A stretch of DNA of 41,450 nt from an uncultured Oscillibacter sp. (GTDB lineage Bacteria > Bacillota > Clostridia > Oscillospirales > Oscillospiraceae). The position numbers and the translations under genes are program-made. Location: NCBI GenBank assembly GCA_910585385.1, contig CAJUDV010000020.1, positions 1 to 41,450 of the forward strand, read 5' to 3'. This document shows positions 34,889 through 41,450 of the stretch, piece by piece. The notes below the pieces were generated by a model. It worked only from the letters and a program-made list of their open reading frames with translations, made no database searches and was not told where the DNA came from. Within the stretch, counting starts at the first letter, position 1, and each line of letters begins with the position of its first letter.

Positions 34889-35158
34889 TTATCTGCCGCA
34901 TCCGCCCCGGAAGCCGTTTCCGCGCCCTCCGTGGCATCCGCGCCCGTATCCAACACTTTGGACGGAGGCGTAGTTATCACAAATACCGTCCCCGTCCGCG
35001 TCCACATAGGCGCACCTGTTACCGGCATTGTCACAAATGCCGTCCCCATCCGCATCTACAAAATAGCGTCCCCTCCCCGGACCTGCCGCAAATGCAGTTG
35101 CCATGCACATGGATAATACGACGGCAGCTGACAAAACTCCTAAAAACGCTTTTTTCAT
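34889..35158 (-). CDS. Small secreted protein with DADGDGICDN calcium-loop repeats
   Basis: An 89-residue precursor: signal peptide (MKKAFLGVLSAAVVLSMCMATAFAA, cleavage after about residue 25), then two copies of VDADGDGICDN (about 34-44 and 52-62), which resemble the DxDxDG loops of EF-hands or thrombospondin type 3 repeats, each with a cysteine. The tail (GYGRGCHGGRGNGFRGGCGR) is rich in Gly, Arg and Cys. It likely binds calcium outside the cell. The ATG follows GGAGGAG. It is the first gene of a three-gene unit with the ECF sigma factor and its RsgI-like anti-sigma factor, so it may be the signal, the sensor accessory or the main target; none is proven. Confidence 0.75.
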   Translation of the reverse strand: MKKAFLGVLSAAVVLSMCMATAFAAGPGRGRYFVDADGDGICDNAGNRCAYVDADGDGICDNYASVQSVGYGRGCHGGRGNGFRGGCGR

Positions 35159-35188
35159 GGTACTCCTCCGTTATATTTGATAGCCATT

Positions 35189-35217
35189 TCTGACTTCAAT
35201 ACTAATACGATTGTCAA
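35189..35217 (-). promoter_or_regulatory. Possible ECF-type promoter of the secreted protein/sigma operon
   Basis: Minus strand: TTGACA (35212-35217) is followed after 17 nt by GTCAGA (35189-35194), which is not a sigma-A -10 but contains the GTC core often seen at ECF -10 elements. Autoregulation by the ECF factor is a guess. Confidence 0.25.
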
Positions 35218-35382
35218 AGAAAAATCCATTCAAAATTTAAAATTTTTTTGCCGGAGTTATACACCAGTTATGCGTAAGGCCGCCAGGCCCTTTAAGTTCT
35301 TGTGTTTTTGTATACCTTTATTGAAGGAAGACATGATCTTTGATACACGGTGCTCTGGCGGTGTTCCAACGATCTACCAATA

Positions 35383-35420
35383 CAGAGCCACGGAAATCCA
35401 AAGGAATTTCCGTGGCTCTG
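35383..35420 (-). terminator. Terminator-like hairpin after tctA
   Basis: 15-bp perfect stem (35383-35397 / 35406-35420) with an 8-nt loop; no clear T-run. It closes the tctCBA operon. Between it and the secreted-protein gene (35218-35382) I see nothing else. Confidence 0.6.
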
Positions 35421-35456
35421 GTATACTTTGACGACTCCCGGTCCACAGTCCGCTTG

Positions 35457-37013
35457 TCAGTCAGCGGTGCGCACGGGGTCGTCTCCGGTCTCGCCGGGGA
35501 TGTCGCCGCCGGCCTGTTCCACGGCCTTCTTCTCCATGCGGTTCATCATAATGGGAGAGAGAATGCCAAAGACGCACAGGGCGATGAGCACCCAGCACAC
35601 GGGGGTGGAGAAGAGAATGGCGGGATTGCCGCCGGAGAGGGCCAGGGAACGCCGCAGGCCCTTCTCGCCGATGGGCCCCAAAATCAGCGCCAGCACGATG
35701 GCGGCGGTGTTCAGATCGAACTTGCGGCAGAGGTAGCCCAGCACGCCGAAGATCATCATGATCACCACGTCCACGAAGTTCTTGTGGATGGCATAGGAAC
35801 CCACCACGCAGAGAACGGAGACGGCGGGAATCAAAATGGCGTCGGACAAACGGGAGATCTGGGCAAAGCCACGGCAGCCCAGCAGGCCGATGCCCAGCAT
35901 AAAGAACTGGATCAGCACAAAGCCCGCGAAGAAGGTGTAGGTCATTTTCGCCGTCTCGCCTACAAAGAGGTCGGGGCCGGGGGTCAGGCCCTGGATAATG
36001 AGGCCGCCCATCAGCACGGCGGTGACGCTCTCACCGGGAATGCCCAGGGTCAGCATGGGGATCAGGGAGCCGCCGGTGACGGCGTTGTTGGCGGCCTCGG
36101 AACCGGCCACGCCCTCAATGCTGCCGTGGCCAAATTTCTCCTTCTCCTTGGAGAACTGGCGGGCGGTGTTGTAGCCCAGGAAGCAGGCGATGGAGGCGCC
36201 GGCGCCGGGAAGGATGCCAATCAGGTTGCCGATGATCCAGGACCGGCCTACGGTGGGGGCGATCTGCTTCATCTCCTTCTTAGTCAGCATCATCTTGTCG
36301 TTGAACTTGGCGGCTCTGGCCCGCTGCTTGATCTTCTGCTCCGCCAGAATCAGCGCCTGGCTCATGGAGAACAGGCCGATGAGGGCGCAGGTGGTGTTGA
36401 TGCCCTCGTACAAGGAGGACTGACCGAACATGAACCGCTTCACACCCTCCATGGGGTCCATGCCGATGGTGGAGAGCAGCAGGCCCAGCGCACCGGAGAT
36501 CAGGCCCTTCACCATGGACTTGGAGCTGACGCCGGCGATGATGGTCAGGCCGAAGATAGACAGCCAGAAATACTCCGGGGAACCGAATTTCATAGCCAGC
36601 TGAGCCAGCAGGGGTGCAAAGAAATAGAGAGAGATACAGGAGAGGAGTCCACCGAAAAAGGAGGAGATGCAGGCGGTACCCAGGGCCTTGCCGGCCTTGC
36701 CCTGGAGGGTCATCTGATACCCCTCAATGGCGGTGGCCGCCGAGGCGGGAGTGCCGGGGGTGTGAATCAAGATGGCGGAGATGGACCCGCCGAAGATGGC
36801 GCCGCAATAGATGGCACCCAGCATAATGAGGCCCGTGGAGGCCTCCATGGTGAAGGTCATGGGCAGCAGCAGCGCCACGCCCATGGCGGCGGACAGGCCC
36901 GGCAGGCATCCGATGACGATGCCGATGGTGGTGCCGGCGGCCATGGCCAGGATATTAACGGGAACCAGGGCATTAATAAAACCTTGCCCCATCAGGGCTA
37001 ACGTTTCTAACAT
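35457..37013 (-). CDS. tctA: Tripartite tricarboxylate transporter, large membrane subunit
   Basis: A 518-residue polytopic membrane protein of the TctA family, normal length, with about 12 hydrophobic segments. Family signatures include GTTIGIVIGCLPGLSAAMGV and GSISAILIHTPGTPASAATA at the N-terminus and LGIPGESVTAVLMGGLIIQG near the middle. It forms the cation-driven channel that imports a carboxylate delivered by the binding protein TctC. The start follows AAGGGGGAG. It is the last gene of tctC-tctB-tctA, 15 nt after tctB. The substrate (citrate, other tricarboxylate, or aromatic acid) cannot be read from sequence. Confidence 0.93.
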   Translation of the reverse strand: MLETLALMGQGFINALVPVNILAMAAGTTIGIVIGCLPGLSAAMGVALLLPMTFTMEASTGLIMLGAIYCGAIFGGSISAILIHTPGTPASAATAIEGYQMTLQGKAGKALGTACISSFFGGLLSCISLYFFAPLLAQLAMKFGSPEYFWLSIFGLTIIAGVSSKSMVKGLISGALGLLLSTIGMDPMEGVKRFMFGQSSLYEGINTTCALIGLFSMSQALILAEQKIKQRARAAKFNDKMMLTKKEMKQIAPTVGRSWIIGNLIGILPGAGASIACFLGYNTARQFSKEKEKFGHGSIEGVAGSEAANNAVTGGSLIPMLTLGIPGESVTAVLMGGLIIQGLTPGPDLFVGETAKMTYTFFAGFVLIQFFMLGIGLLGCRGFAQISRLSDAILIPAVSVLCVVGSYAIHKNFVDVVIMMIFGVLGYLCRKFDLNTAAIVLALILGPIGEKGLRRSLALSGGNPAILFSTPVCWVLIALCVFGILSPIMMNRMEKKAVEQAGGDIPGETGDDPVRTAD

Positions 37014-37028
37014 TGTCGTTCTCCCCCT

Positions 37029-37472
37029 TTACTTAAACAGCAGGCCCACAGGCAGCTTGACCTTGAGGAACAGGGTAAAGGCGCAGTAGACCAGTGCCAG
37101 GATCACGGCGGTGGACAGGAGGATCTGCCACTTGGGAACCTTCAAAAACAACAAACAGGCCGCCATAAATACCAGCGTGGCAATGTAGAACCCCGCAAAG
37201 TACATCACCACCAGATACAGCACCACCATGCCCAGGATGGGGAAAAACTGCTTGGGAAGGAATCCCTGGAAATCCTCCAGACCGGTGGTGACGCCGCTCT
37301 TCTTTGCCGCCCGGACCATCTGCGCCACATACAGCGTGGTCAGAGCGGCCAGCAGAACGATGATAAACAGAGGATACGTCTGGGCGGCGGCAGGGAGGCG
37401 CAGGGTCATCACCAGAAACAGGGCGCACACCGCGTAAATAAACGCGACAACGCCAATATCGGTTTTCTTCAT
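37029..37472 (-). CDS. tctB: Tripartite tricarboxylate transporter, small membrane subunit
   Basis: A 147-residue protein with four hydrophobic segments (GVVAFIYAVCALFLVMTLRL, YPLFIIVLLAALTTLYVAQM, FFPILGMVVLYLVVMYFAGF, ILLSTAVILALVYCAFTLFL), the usual TctB plan. TctB is poorly conserved and pairs with TctA in the membrane. It lies between tctC and tctA; a strong terminator-like hairpin (37504-37534) separates it from tctC, so it is probably made at a lower level than the binding protein. Confidence 0.88.
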   Translation of the reverse strand: MKKTDIGVVAFIYAVCALFLVMTLRLPAAAQTYPLFIIVLLAALTTLYVAQMVRAAKKSGVTTGLEDFQGFLPKQFFPILGMVVLYLVVMYFAGFYIATLVFMAACLLFLKVPKWQILLSTAVILALVYCAFTLFLKVKLPVGLLFK

Positions 37473-37497
37473 CTCTCAAACCTCACATTTCAGTCGT

Positions 37498-37534
37498 AAA
37501 AAAGCGCGGGGCTTCACGGCGTGAAGCCCCGCGC
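37498..37534 (-). terminator. Attenuating terminator between tctC and tctB
   Basis: Minus strand: perfect 14-bp stem GCGCGGGGCTTCAC / GTGAAGCCCCGCGC, 3-nt loop, then six T. Located inside the operon, it should let only part of transcription continue into tctBA. Confidence 0.88.
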
Positions 37535-37546
37535 GGCTCTATGGAA

Positions 37547-38590
37547 TTACTCGGCCCAGATGGAGGATACGGTATCGGTGCAGAAAACATACTGCGCGTC
37601 CAGGAGGGCGGCGGTAGCGGCGGGGTCCATGTACTCGGTGGTGACGCTGGCCTTGACAGCGGCGTCCAGATAGGCAGCGTCCTCCATGGTCTGCTTGAAG
37701 GCATCGGCGTAGAAGTCGATGATCTCCTGGGGGGTGTCCTTGGGGGCCACGATGGCGCGGGCGGAGCCGTACCACTGGTCATAGTAGCCCGCCTCGCCCA
37801 GGGTGGGGACGTCGGGATACTCAGCCAGACGCTTGGTGTCAAACACACCGAGGACCTTTACCTCAGAGGTGAAGGCAGCGAAGTCAGCCAGCTTGGCGGA
37901 GGAGAAGTCCACCTCGCCCTGGCGCAGGGCCAGCAGCTGGTCGGCGGTGCCGCCGTAGGGGATGGCGGTGTACTCAAAGCCGGCGGTGGTGGAGAGCAGC
38001 TGAACGGCGATGTGGTTGGAGGCCTTGTTGCCGTTGGTGGAGGCCTTCAGCTCGCCGGGATGCTCCTTGGCGTAGGTGACCAGATCCTCCAGGGTGTCAA
38101 AGGGGCTGTTGGCGGCCACCAGGATGACGGAGGTCTCGGAGACGTGGTTGCAGATGGGCACAAAGTCCTCCATGGTGTAGTCGCCCAGGCCCTCCACGAT
38201 GTTGGAGCACAGAGTGGGCAGGTTCACGAAGCCCAGAGTATATCCGTCGGGCTTGGCCTGGGACAGGGCTGTCCAGCCGATAGAGCCGGAGCCGCCCTCC
38301 TGGTTGTCAATGACCACGGTCTGACCAATGAACTTGTCGGCATAAGCGCTGAGAACCCGGGCGGTGTTGTCGGTGCCGGAGCCGGCCTTATAGGCCACGA
38401 TCATATTCACAGGCTCACTGGGGGTCCAGCCGGTGGCTGCGGGCTCGGAGGGCTCGTTGGCGTCGCCGCTGGTGCCGGCATCAGCGGGAGGCGGCGTGGT
38501 GCCAGCGTCATTGCCGGAACCGCCCCCGCAGGCGCACAGGCTCAGCAGCATCAGTGCTGTCAGCAGCAGGGCAAGGAATTTCTTCTTCAT
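37547..38590 (-). CDS. tctC: Tripartite tricarboxylate transporter, substrate-binding lipoprotein
   Basis: A 347-residue precursor. The signal peptide ends in a lipobox LSLCACGGG, so cysteine at about residue 19-20 is lipid-modified; a Gly/Pro/Ala-rich linker (about 22-52) follows, then the TctC domain with PVNMIVAYKAGSGTDNTARV, NQEGGSGSIGWTAL, NPYGG-like AIPYGGTADQLLALRQGEVD and DVPTLGEAGY. It captures a carboxylate at the cell surface and hands it to TctAB. ATG 38590 is chosen because it begins the signal peptide and has AAAGG upstream; the frame stays open further 5' without signals. First gene of the operon, with a promoter at 38639-38667 and a 12-bp imperfect dyad beyond it. Confidence 0.93.
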   Translation of the reverse strand: MKKKFLALLLTALMLLSLCACGGGSGNDAGTTPPPADAGTSGDANEPSEPAATGWTPSEPVNMIVAYKAGSGTDNTARVLSAYADKFIGQTVVIDNQEGGSGSIGWTALSQAKPDGYTLGFVNLPTLCSNIVEGLGDYTMEDFVPICNHVSETSVILVAANSPFDTLEDLVTYAKEHPGELKASTNGNKASNHIAVQLLSTTAGFEYTAIPYGGTADQLLALRQGEVDFSSAKLADFAAFTSEVKVLGVFDTKRLAEYPDVPTLGEAGYYDQWYGSARAIVAPKDTPQEIIDFYADAFKQTMEDAAYLDAAVKASVTTEYMDPAATAALLDAQYVFCTDTVSSIWAE

Positions 38591-38638
38591 TCTCAAATCA
38601 ACCTTTCTTTTTGACTTGCAGGTGAAACACCTGGAGGT

Positions 38639-38714
38639 AGAATACCACTTCGGCCGCCTAAAATCAATTGCCGATTCATAAAACTTTAACAATTTTTTTC
38701 TAATGATTCGGCAA
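38639..38714 (-). promoter_or_regulatory. tctC promoter and adjacent dyad
   Basis: Minus strand: TTGATT (38662-38667), 17 nt, TATTCT (38639-38644). Directly upstream of the -35, 12-nt arms at 38668-38679 (TTGCCGATTCAT) and 38703-38714 (ATGATTCGGCAA) form an inverted repeat with one mismatch, 23 nt apart, a likely regulator site. The leader also carries CAGGTG-AAA-CACCTG. Confidence 0.45.
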
Positions 38715-38754
38715 AAATTTACTTAACATCCGTGCCGGGGCGAAAATGGCGGAG

Positions 38755-38782
38755 AAAAACGGAGCGGACCCCAATCCGCTCC
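38755..38782 (-). terminator. Terminator of the chromate-transporter pair
   Basis: Minus strand: 8-bp stem GGAGCGGA / TCCGCTCC, 6-nt loop, then GTTTTTC. Confidence 0.8.
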
Positions 38783-38799
38783 ACCGCGGGAAACAGCGC

Positions 38800-39357
38800 T
38801 CACAACGCCAAAAACAGAGGAAGCGCCAAGCGCAGAATGCCGCAGGCCGTCCCCATGGCCAGCATAAAGACCATGGGAGAGCACTTCCAGCGCCGGTAGG
38901 CCGCCAGGCCGCCGCAGAACAGAACCGCGGACATCAAAACCAGACCGGACCCGCCGGAATACAGCGCGTTTTTCACAATCGTCAGGCCGCCACTTAGGAT
39001 TACGCCAGTTACGGCCGCCCGCAGCACCTTTAACATATACTGCCAGCGGCGGTTTTTTTGCAGGCGGTCATTTACCTGTGAGATCAGAAAAGAGATCAGG
39101 CAGCCAGGCAGAATACACGCGCAGGTAGCCGCCACCGCGCCAGGAAGGCCATAGAGGCGCATCCCCACAAAGGACGCCGCGTTGACGGCAATGGGACCTG
39201 GAGTCATCTCCGCGATGGCCATGAGGTCCACCAATGTCTCCGCCGTCACCCAGCCCAGCTTGTTCACAATCTCCGCCTGAATCAGAGAGATGGCCGACAG
39301 GCCTCCGCCGATGCTGAAGAGCCCGATGTACAAAAAGCGAAGCGCCAGCGCCGTCAT
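38800..39357 (-). CDS. Chromate transporter-type membrane protein (second half of pair)
   Basis: A 185-residue membrane protein with one CHR domain: FLYIGLFSIGGGLSAISLIQ at the N-terminus and AEMTPGPIAVNAASFVGMRL in the middle are conserved ChrA features. Full-length ChrA proteins (about 400 residues) hold two such domains; here they are separate genes, as in short-chain ChrA pairs that act together. The ATG at 39357 overlaps the stop of the preceding gene (ATGA) and has GGGAGG upstream. Chromate efflux is the named role of the family, but in gut anaerobes the natural substrate may be another anion. Confidence 0.85.
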   Translation of the reverse strand: MTALALRFLYIGLFSIGGGLSAISLIQAEIVNKLGWVTAETLVDLMAIAEMTPGPIAVNAASFVGMRLYGLPGAVAATCACILPGCLISFLISQVNDRLQKNRRWQYMLKVLRAAVTGVILSGGLTIVKNALYSGGSGLVLMSAVLFCGGLAAYRRWKCSPMVFMLAMGTACGILRLALPLFLAL

Positions 39358-39899
39358 AACTTCTCCCTCCCCGCCGTCAGCCAGCCCAGGAGGGCGCTCC
39401 CCGCCAGAAACCAGACAGTGCCGGTATTTGTGGTCAGAGACAGCAGGAATACCGCGCCCATCACCGCCCACCGCAGACGGTCTCCTCCGCGGAGGACCTC
39501 CGCCGCCATGGAGGAGGCAGCGTCCGCCACCACTACGGCCACCGCCAGCCGCAGCCCGTACAGCAGCGCGGCGACGGCAGGACTGGCGGAGAACGCCTCA
39601 TAACAGAGGGAGATGACAGAGAGAACCGCCAGAGGCGGAAGTATCGTGCCCAGCACACCGCACAGAGCCCCGGCAGCCCCCGCCATCCGGGCGCCCACCT
39701 GCACCGCTACATTAACAGTCACCGCGCCGGGAGAGGCCCGGGCAAAGGCAGTCATATCCAGGATCTCCTCCTGGGTCAGCCAGCCCAGCTCATCCACAAA
39801 CCGCCTCTGCATCAAAGGGATGATGACGAACCCGCCGCCAAAGGTGAGGCCGCTTAGGACCAGCATCGAGGAAAACAATTTCCAGCAGATCTTACCCAT
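39354..39899 (-). CDS. Chromate transporter-type membrane protein (first half of pair)
   Basis: A 181-residue CHR-domain protein: LFSSMLVLSGLTFGGGFVII (the GGG-containing first helix), QEEILDMTAFARASPGAVTVN, then several hydrophobic helices. It mirrors its partner at 38800-39357, whose start overlaps its stop by 4 nt, implying equal production of the two halves. The ATG at 39899 is preferred over an in-frame GTG 9 nt upstream, because AAAGGA lies 10 nt before the ATG and only 1 nt before the GTG. A weak -10 TAGAAT lies on the minus strand near 39921-39926. The LysR gene is divergent and probably regulates this pair. Confidence 0.85.
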   Translation of the reverse strand: MGKICWKLFSSMLVLSGLTFGGGFVIIPLMQRRFVDELGWLTQEEILDMTAFARASPGAVTVNVAVQVGARMAGAAGALCGVLGTILPPLAVLSVISLCYEAFSASPAVAALLYGLRLAVAVVVADAASSMAAEVLRGGDRLRWAVMGAVFLLSLTTNTGTVWFLAGSALLGWLTAGREKL

Positions 39900-39936
39900 T
39901 CTTCTCACATCCTTTATCCCTATTCTACACCGTGAA

Positions 39937-39981
39937 TTTACATTTTTGAAATACTATGATATAATATAAATCATAGTATTT
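39937..39981 (+). promoter_or_regulatory. LysR gene promoter overlapped by a perfect dyad
   Basis: TTTACA (39937-39942), 17 nt, perfect TATAAT (39960-39965). A perfect 12-bp inverted repeat, AAATACTATGAT (39949-39960) and ATCATAGTATTT (39970-39981), spans the -10, as expected for an autorepressing LysR-type site shared with the divergent transporter genes. Confidence 0.7.
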
Positions 39982-40006
39982 TTATTATAAATGGAGGAGA
40001 AGGAAG

Positions 40007-40882
40007 ATGACGCTGCGCCACCTGCGCATTTTTCTCGCCGTGTGCCGGGAGGGCTCCGCCACTGCCGCCGCGGAGAAGCTGTACATCGCCCAGCCCACCG
40101 TCAGTGTGGCAATCCGGGAGCTGGAGAGCCATTACAAGGTCACCCTCTTCGACCGGATCGGGCGGCGGCTGTTCCTCACCGACGCGGGCCGGCAGATGCG
40201 CTCCTATGCTCAGCATATCGTGTCCCTGCTGGACGAGATGGAGGTCCGCTCCCAGGACTGGGAGGAGACCGGCACACTGCGGCTGGGCAGCAGCATCACC
40301 ATTGGCACCGTGCAGCTGCCTGGAATCGCAGCACGGCTTCAGGAACGGTATCCAAAGCTGCGGATCGAGGTCATGATCTGCAACTCCGATACCGTGGAGA
40401 CCGCCATTTTGGAGAATGAAATCGATCTGGGCCTCATTGAGGGGGAGTGCCACTACGGAAATCTGAAAGACATCCTCCTGGGCGGAGACGAGCTGGTATT
40501 CCTGTGCCACCCCAAACATGCCTTTGCGGGGCGGACTGTCTCCGCTGGGCAGCTGAACGGGGAACCCTTTCTCTTCCGGGAGAGAGGCAGCGCCGGACGG
40601 GACCTGGTGGAGTCCACCTTAAAAGCCAGCGGAGTGGAAACGCGCCCCCTATGGCAGAGCATCAGCACCCAGACTCTCATCAGCGGGGTGGCGGAAGGCC
40701 TGGGCATGGCCGTACTGCCCCTGTCGCTGATCCAACCGGCCCTGAGCACGGCCAGGGTGAGCCAATTCCGGGTGGAGGGAATCCAGTTCACCCGGCGCTT
40801 TCGTCTGCTCTACCACCGGAACAAATACCTGACAAGGCCCATGGAAACAATGATCCAGCTGTGTCAGGAGAGCTGGAGGTGA
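40007..40882 (+). CDS. LysR-family transcriptional regulator
   Basis: A 291-residue LysR-type regulator of normal length. The N-terminal winged helix is clear (LRHLRIFLAVCREGSATAAA, QPTVSVAIRELE), and the C-terminal two-lobed ligand domain runs from about residue 88 (TLRLGSSITIGTVQLPGIAA) to the end, with GLIEGECHYGNL and GVAEGLGMAVLPLSLI as usual landmarks. The start follows AGGAGAAGGA. It is divergent from the chromate-transporter pair and its promoter carries a perfect 12-bp dyad. Possible targets are itself, that pair and, less surely, the tct operon. The inducer is unknown. Confidence 0.93.
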   Translation: MTLRHLRIFLAVCREGSATAAAEKLYIAQPTVSVAIRELESHYKVTLFDRIGRRLFLTDAGRQMRSYAQHIVSLLDEMEVRSQDWEETGTLRLGSSITIGTVQLPGIAARLQERYPKLRIEVMICNSDTVETAILENEIDLGLIEGECHYGNLKDILLGGDELVFLCHPKHAFAGRTVSAGQLNGEPFLFRERGSAGRDLVESTLKASGVETRPLWQSISTQTLISGVAEGLGMAVLPLSLIQPALSTARVSQFRVEGIQFTRRFRLLYHRNKYLTRPMETMIQLCQESWR

Positions 40883-40950
40883 CTGCCCGGGGCAGATACC
40901 GGTACCGCTCCACCGGAGTCCTGCGCCGGAATGGAGTCATACCGGCAGCA

Positions 40951-40987
40951 AAGAATCCCTGCAATCCTAAGGATTGCAGGGATTCTT
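40951..40987. terminator. 17-bp hairpin between lysR and the tRNA cluster
   Basis: Perfect 17-bp stem AAGAATCCCTGCAATCC / GGATTGCAGGGATTCTT with loop TAA. No long T-run, but it sits just after the 3' end of tRNA-Cys (minus) and downstream of lysR (plus), so it likely ends both transcripts. Confidence 0.7.
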
Positions 40988-40989
40988 AC

Positions 40990-41064
40990 TGGAGGTGACA
41001 CCCGGATTTGAACCGGGGAATCAGGGTTTTGCAGACCCTTGCCTTACCACTTGGCTATGTCACC
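40990..41064 (-). tRNA. tRNA-Cys (anticodon GCA)
   Basis: 75 nt including CCA. Acceptor GGTGACA/TGTCACC, anticodon stem AGGGT/ACCCT with loop CTGCAAA (anticodon GCA), T-arm with GGTTCAAATCC. Confidence 0.95.
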
Positions 41065-41123
41065 GTCTCTGTACTGTATTATATGCGGCTTTTTGAAAAA
41101 AGTCCACATTTATTTTTTGAAAC

Positions 41124-41155
41124 CGCAATTCCCACACAGCTGTGTGGGAATTGCG
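41124..41155. repeat. 32-nt perfect palindrome between tRNA-Gly and tRNA-Cys
   Basis: CGCAATTCCCACACAG followed immediately by its exact reverse complement, with no loop. It is not followed by a T-run in either direction. It could be an RNA-processing hairpin in the tRNA precursor, a cruciform, or a dimeric protein site. Confidence 0.7.
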
Positions 41156-41157
41156 TA

Positions 41158-41233
41158 TGGAGCGGGCAACGAGGCTCGAACTCGCTACCTCCACCTTGGC
41201 AAGGTGGCGCTCTACCAGATGAGCTATGCCCGC
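41158..41233 (-). tRNA. tRNA-Gly (anticodon GCC)
   Basis: 76 nt including CCA. Acceptor GCGGGCA/TGCCCGC, anticodon stem CCACC/GGTGG with loop TTGCCAA (anticodon GCC), D-arm TAGCTCATCTGGTAGAGC, T-arm with GTTCGAGCC. Confidence 0.96.
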
Positions 41234-41236
41234 AAA

Positions 41237-41312
41237 TGGTGCCCAGAGCCGGAATCGAACCAGCGACACGTGGATTTTCAGTCCACTGCTCTACCAACTG
41301 AGCTATCTGGGC
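41237..41312 (-). tRNA. tRNA-Phe (anticodon GAA)
   Basis: 76 nt including CCA. Acceptor GCCCAGA/TCTGGGC, anticodon stem GTGGA/TCCAC with loop CTGAAAA (anticodon GAA), T-arm with GGTTCGATTCC. Only 3 nt separate it from tRNA-Gly. Confidence 0.97.
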
Positions 41313-41319
41313 AAATCTT

Positions 41320-41394
41320 TCTCCGCGCCATGGAGCGCGGATGGGGAATCACAACCCCTGGGGGACCCACGGGATCATCACAGATCCCGTGGGA
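41320..41394. other. Spacer hairpins between tRNA-Asp and tRNA-Phe
   Basis: Two perfect hairpins: CCGCGC/GCGCGG (41322-41339) and an 11-bp stem CCCACGGGATC/GATCCCGTGGG (41367-41394). They may guide processing of the tRNA precursor. Confidence 0.5.
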
Positions 41395-41396
41395 GA

Positions 41397-41450
41397 TGGC
41401 GACCCGGAACGGGCTCGAACCGTCGACCTCTAGCGTGACAGGCTAGCGTT
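41397..41450 (-). tRNA. tRNA-Asp (anticodon GTC), partial
   Basis: The 3' part including CCA is present: anticodon stem CTAGC/GCTAG with loop CTGTCAC (anticodon GTC), T-arm ACGGTTCGAGCCCGT. The 5' part (D-arm and acceptor strand) lies beyond the window end. Confidence 0.9.

Overview
The window looks like a chromosomal segment of a GC-rich, anaerobic, gut-type Clostridia, most likely Oscillospirales (Flavonifractor / Lawsonibacter / Oscillibacter-like). This is inferred from a butyrate-pathway operon, strong AGGAGG ribosome sites, near-consensus sigma-A promoters with 16-17 nt spacers, a CD1247-type zinc-ribbon protein, an RsgI-like anti-sigma factor, a sortase-type surface protein, and encoded CCA ends on the tRNAs. 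No phage, CRISPR array or intact insertion sequence is visible.

Layout. 1-2473 (minus): hbd-bcd-etfB, the crotonyl-CoA reduction arm of butyrate synthesis, with a sigma-A promoter and a near-perfect Rex-type operator upstream. 2863-3906: trmB carrying an extra C-terminal domain. 4076-8780: a BlaI-type repressor and a 1420-residue BlaR1-like M56 membrane peptidase with an enormous, internally duplicated outer region. 8866-13880: small housekeeping genes (rhodanese, C_GCAxxG_C_C protein, bactofilin, rpsU, a TIM-barrel-like protein, yqeG, efp, CD1247-like protein). 14000-16535: divergent CoA and NAD precursor genes (type II pantothenate kinase, pncB). 16699-18264: cardiolipin synthase, followed by a dense run of hairpins. 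18545-21801: ttcA-like gene coupled to a 20-repeat Sel1 protein with a zinc ribbon. 21904-21977: tRNA-Gln. 22506-28808 (minus): a 2100-residue wall-anchored adhesin. 29162-33564: carAB. 33613-35158 (minus): secreted DADGDGICDN protein, ECF sigma factor and RsgI-like anti-sigma factor. 35457-38590 (minus): tripartite tricarboxylate transporter tctCBA with an internal attenuator. 38800-39899 (minus): split chromate-transporter pair, divergent from a LysR gene (40007-40882). 40990-41450 (minus): tRNA cluster Asp-Phe-Gly-Cys.

The strongest candidates for little-described biology are the BlaI/giant-M56 sensor pair, the secreted-protein/ECF/RsgI-like module, the adhesin with Cys/His repeats and a non-canonical sorting motif, the TrmB fusion, and several non-coding elements: a TIR-bounded element in a gene leader, a seven-hairpin cluster, and a 32-nt perfect palindrome between tRNAs. 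All family names are assigned from sequence motifs read by eye; no database search was run.
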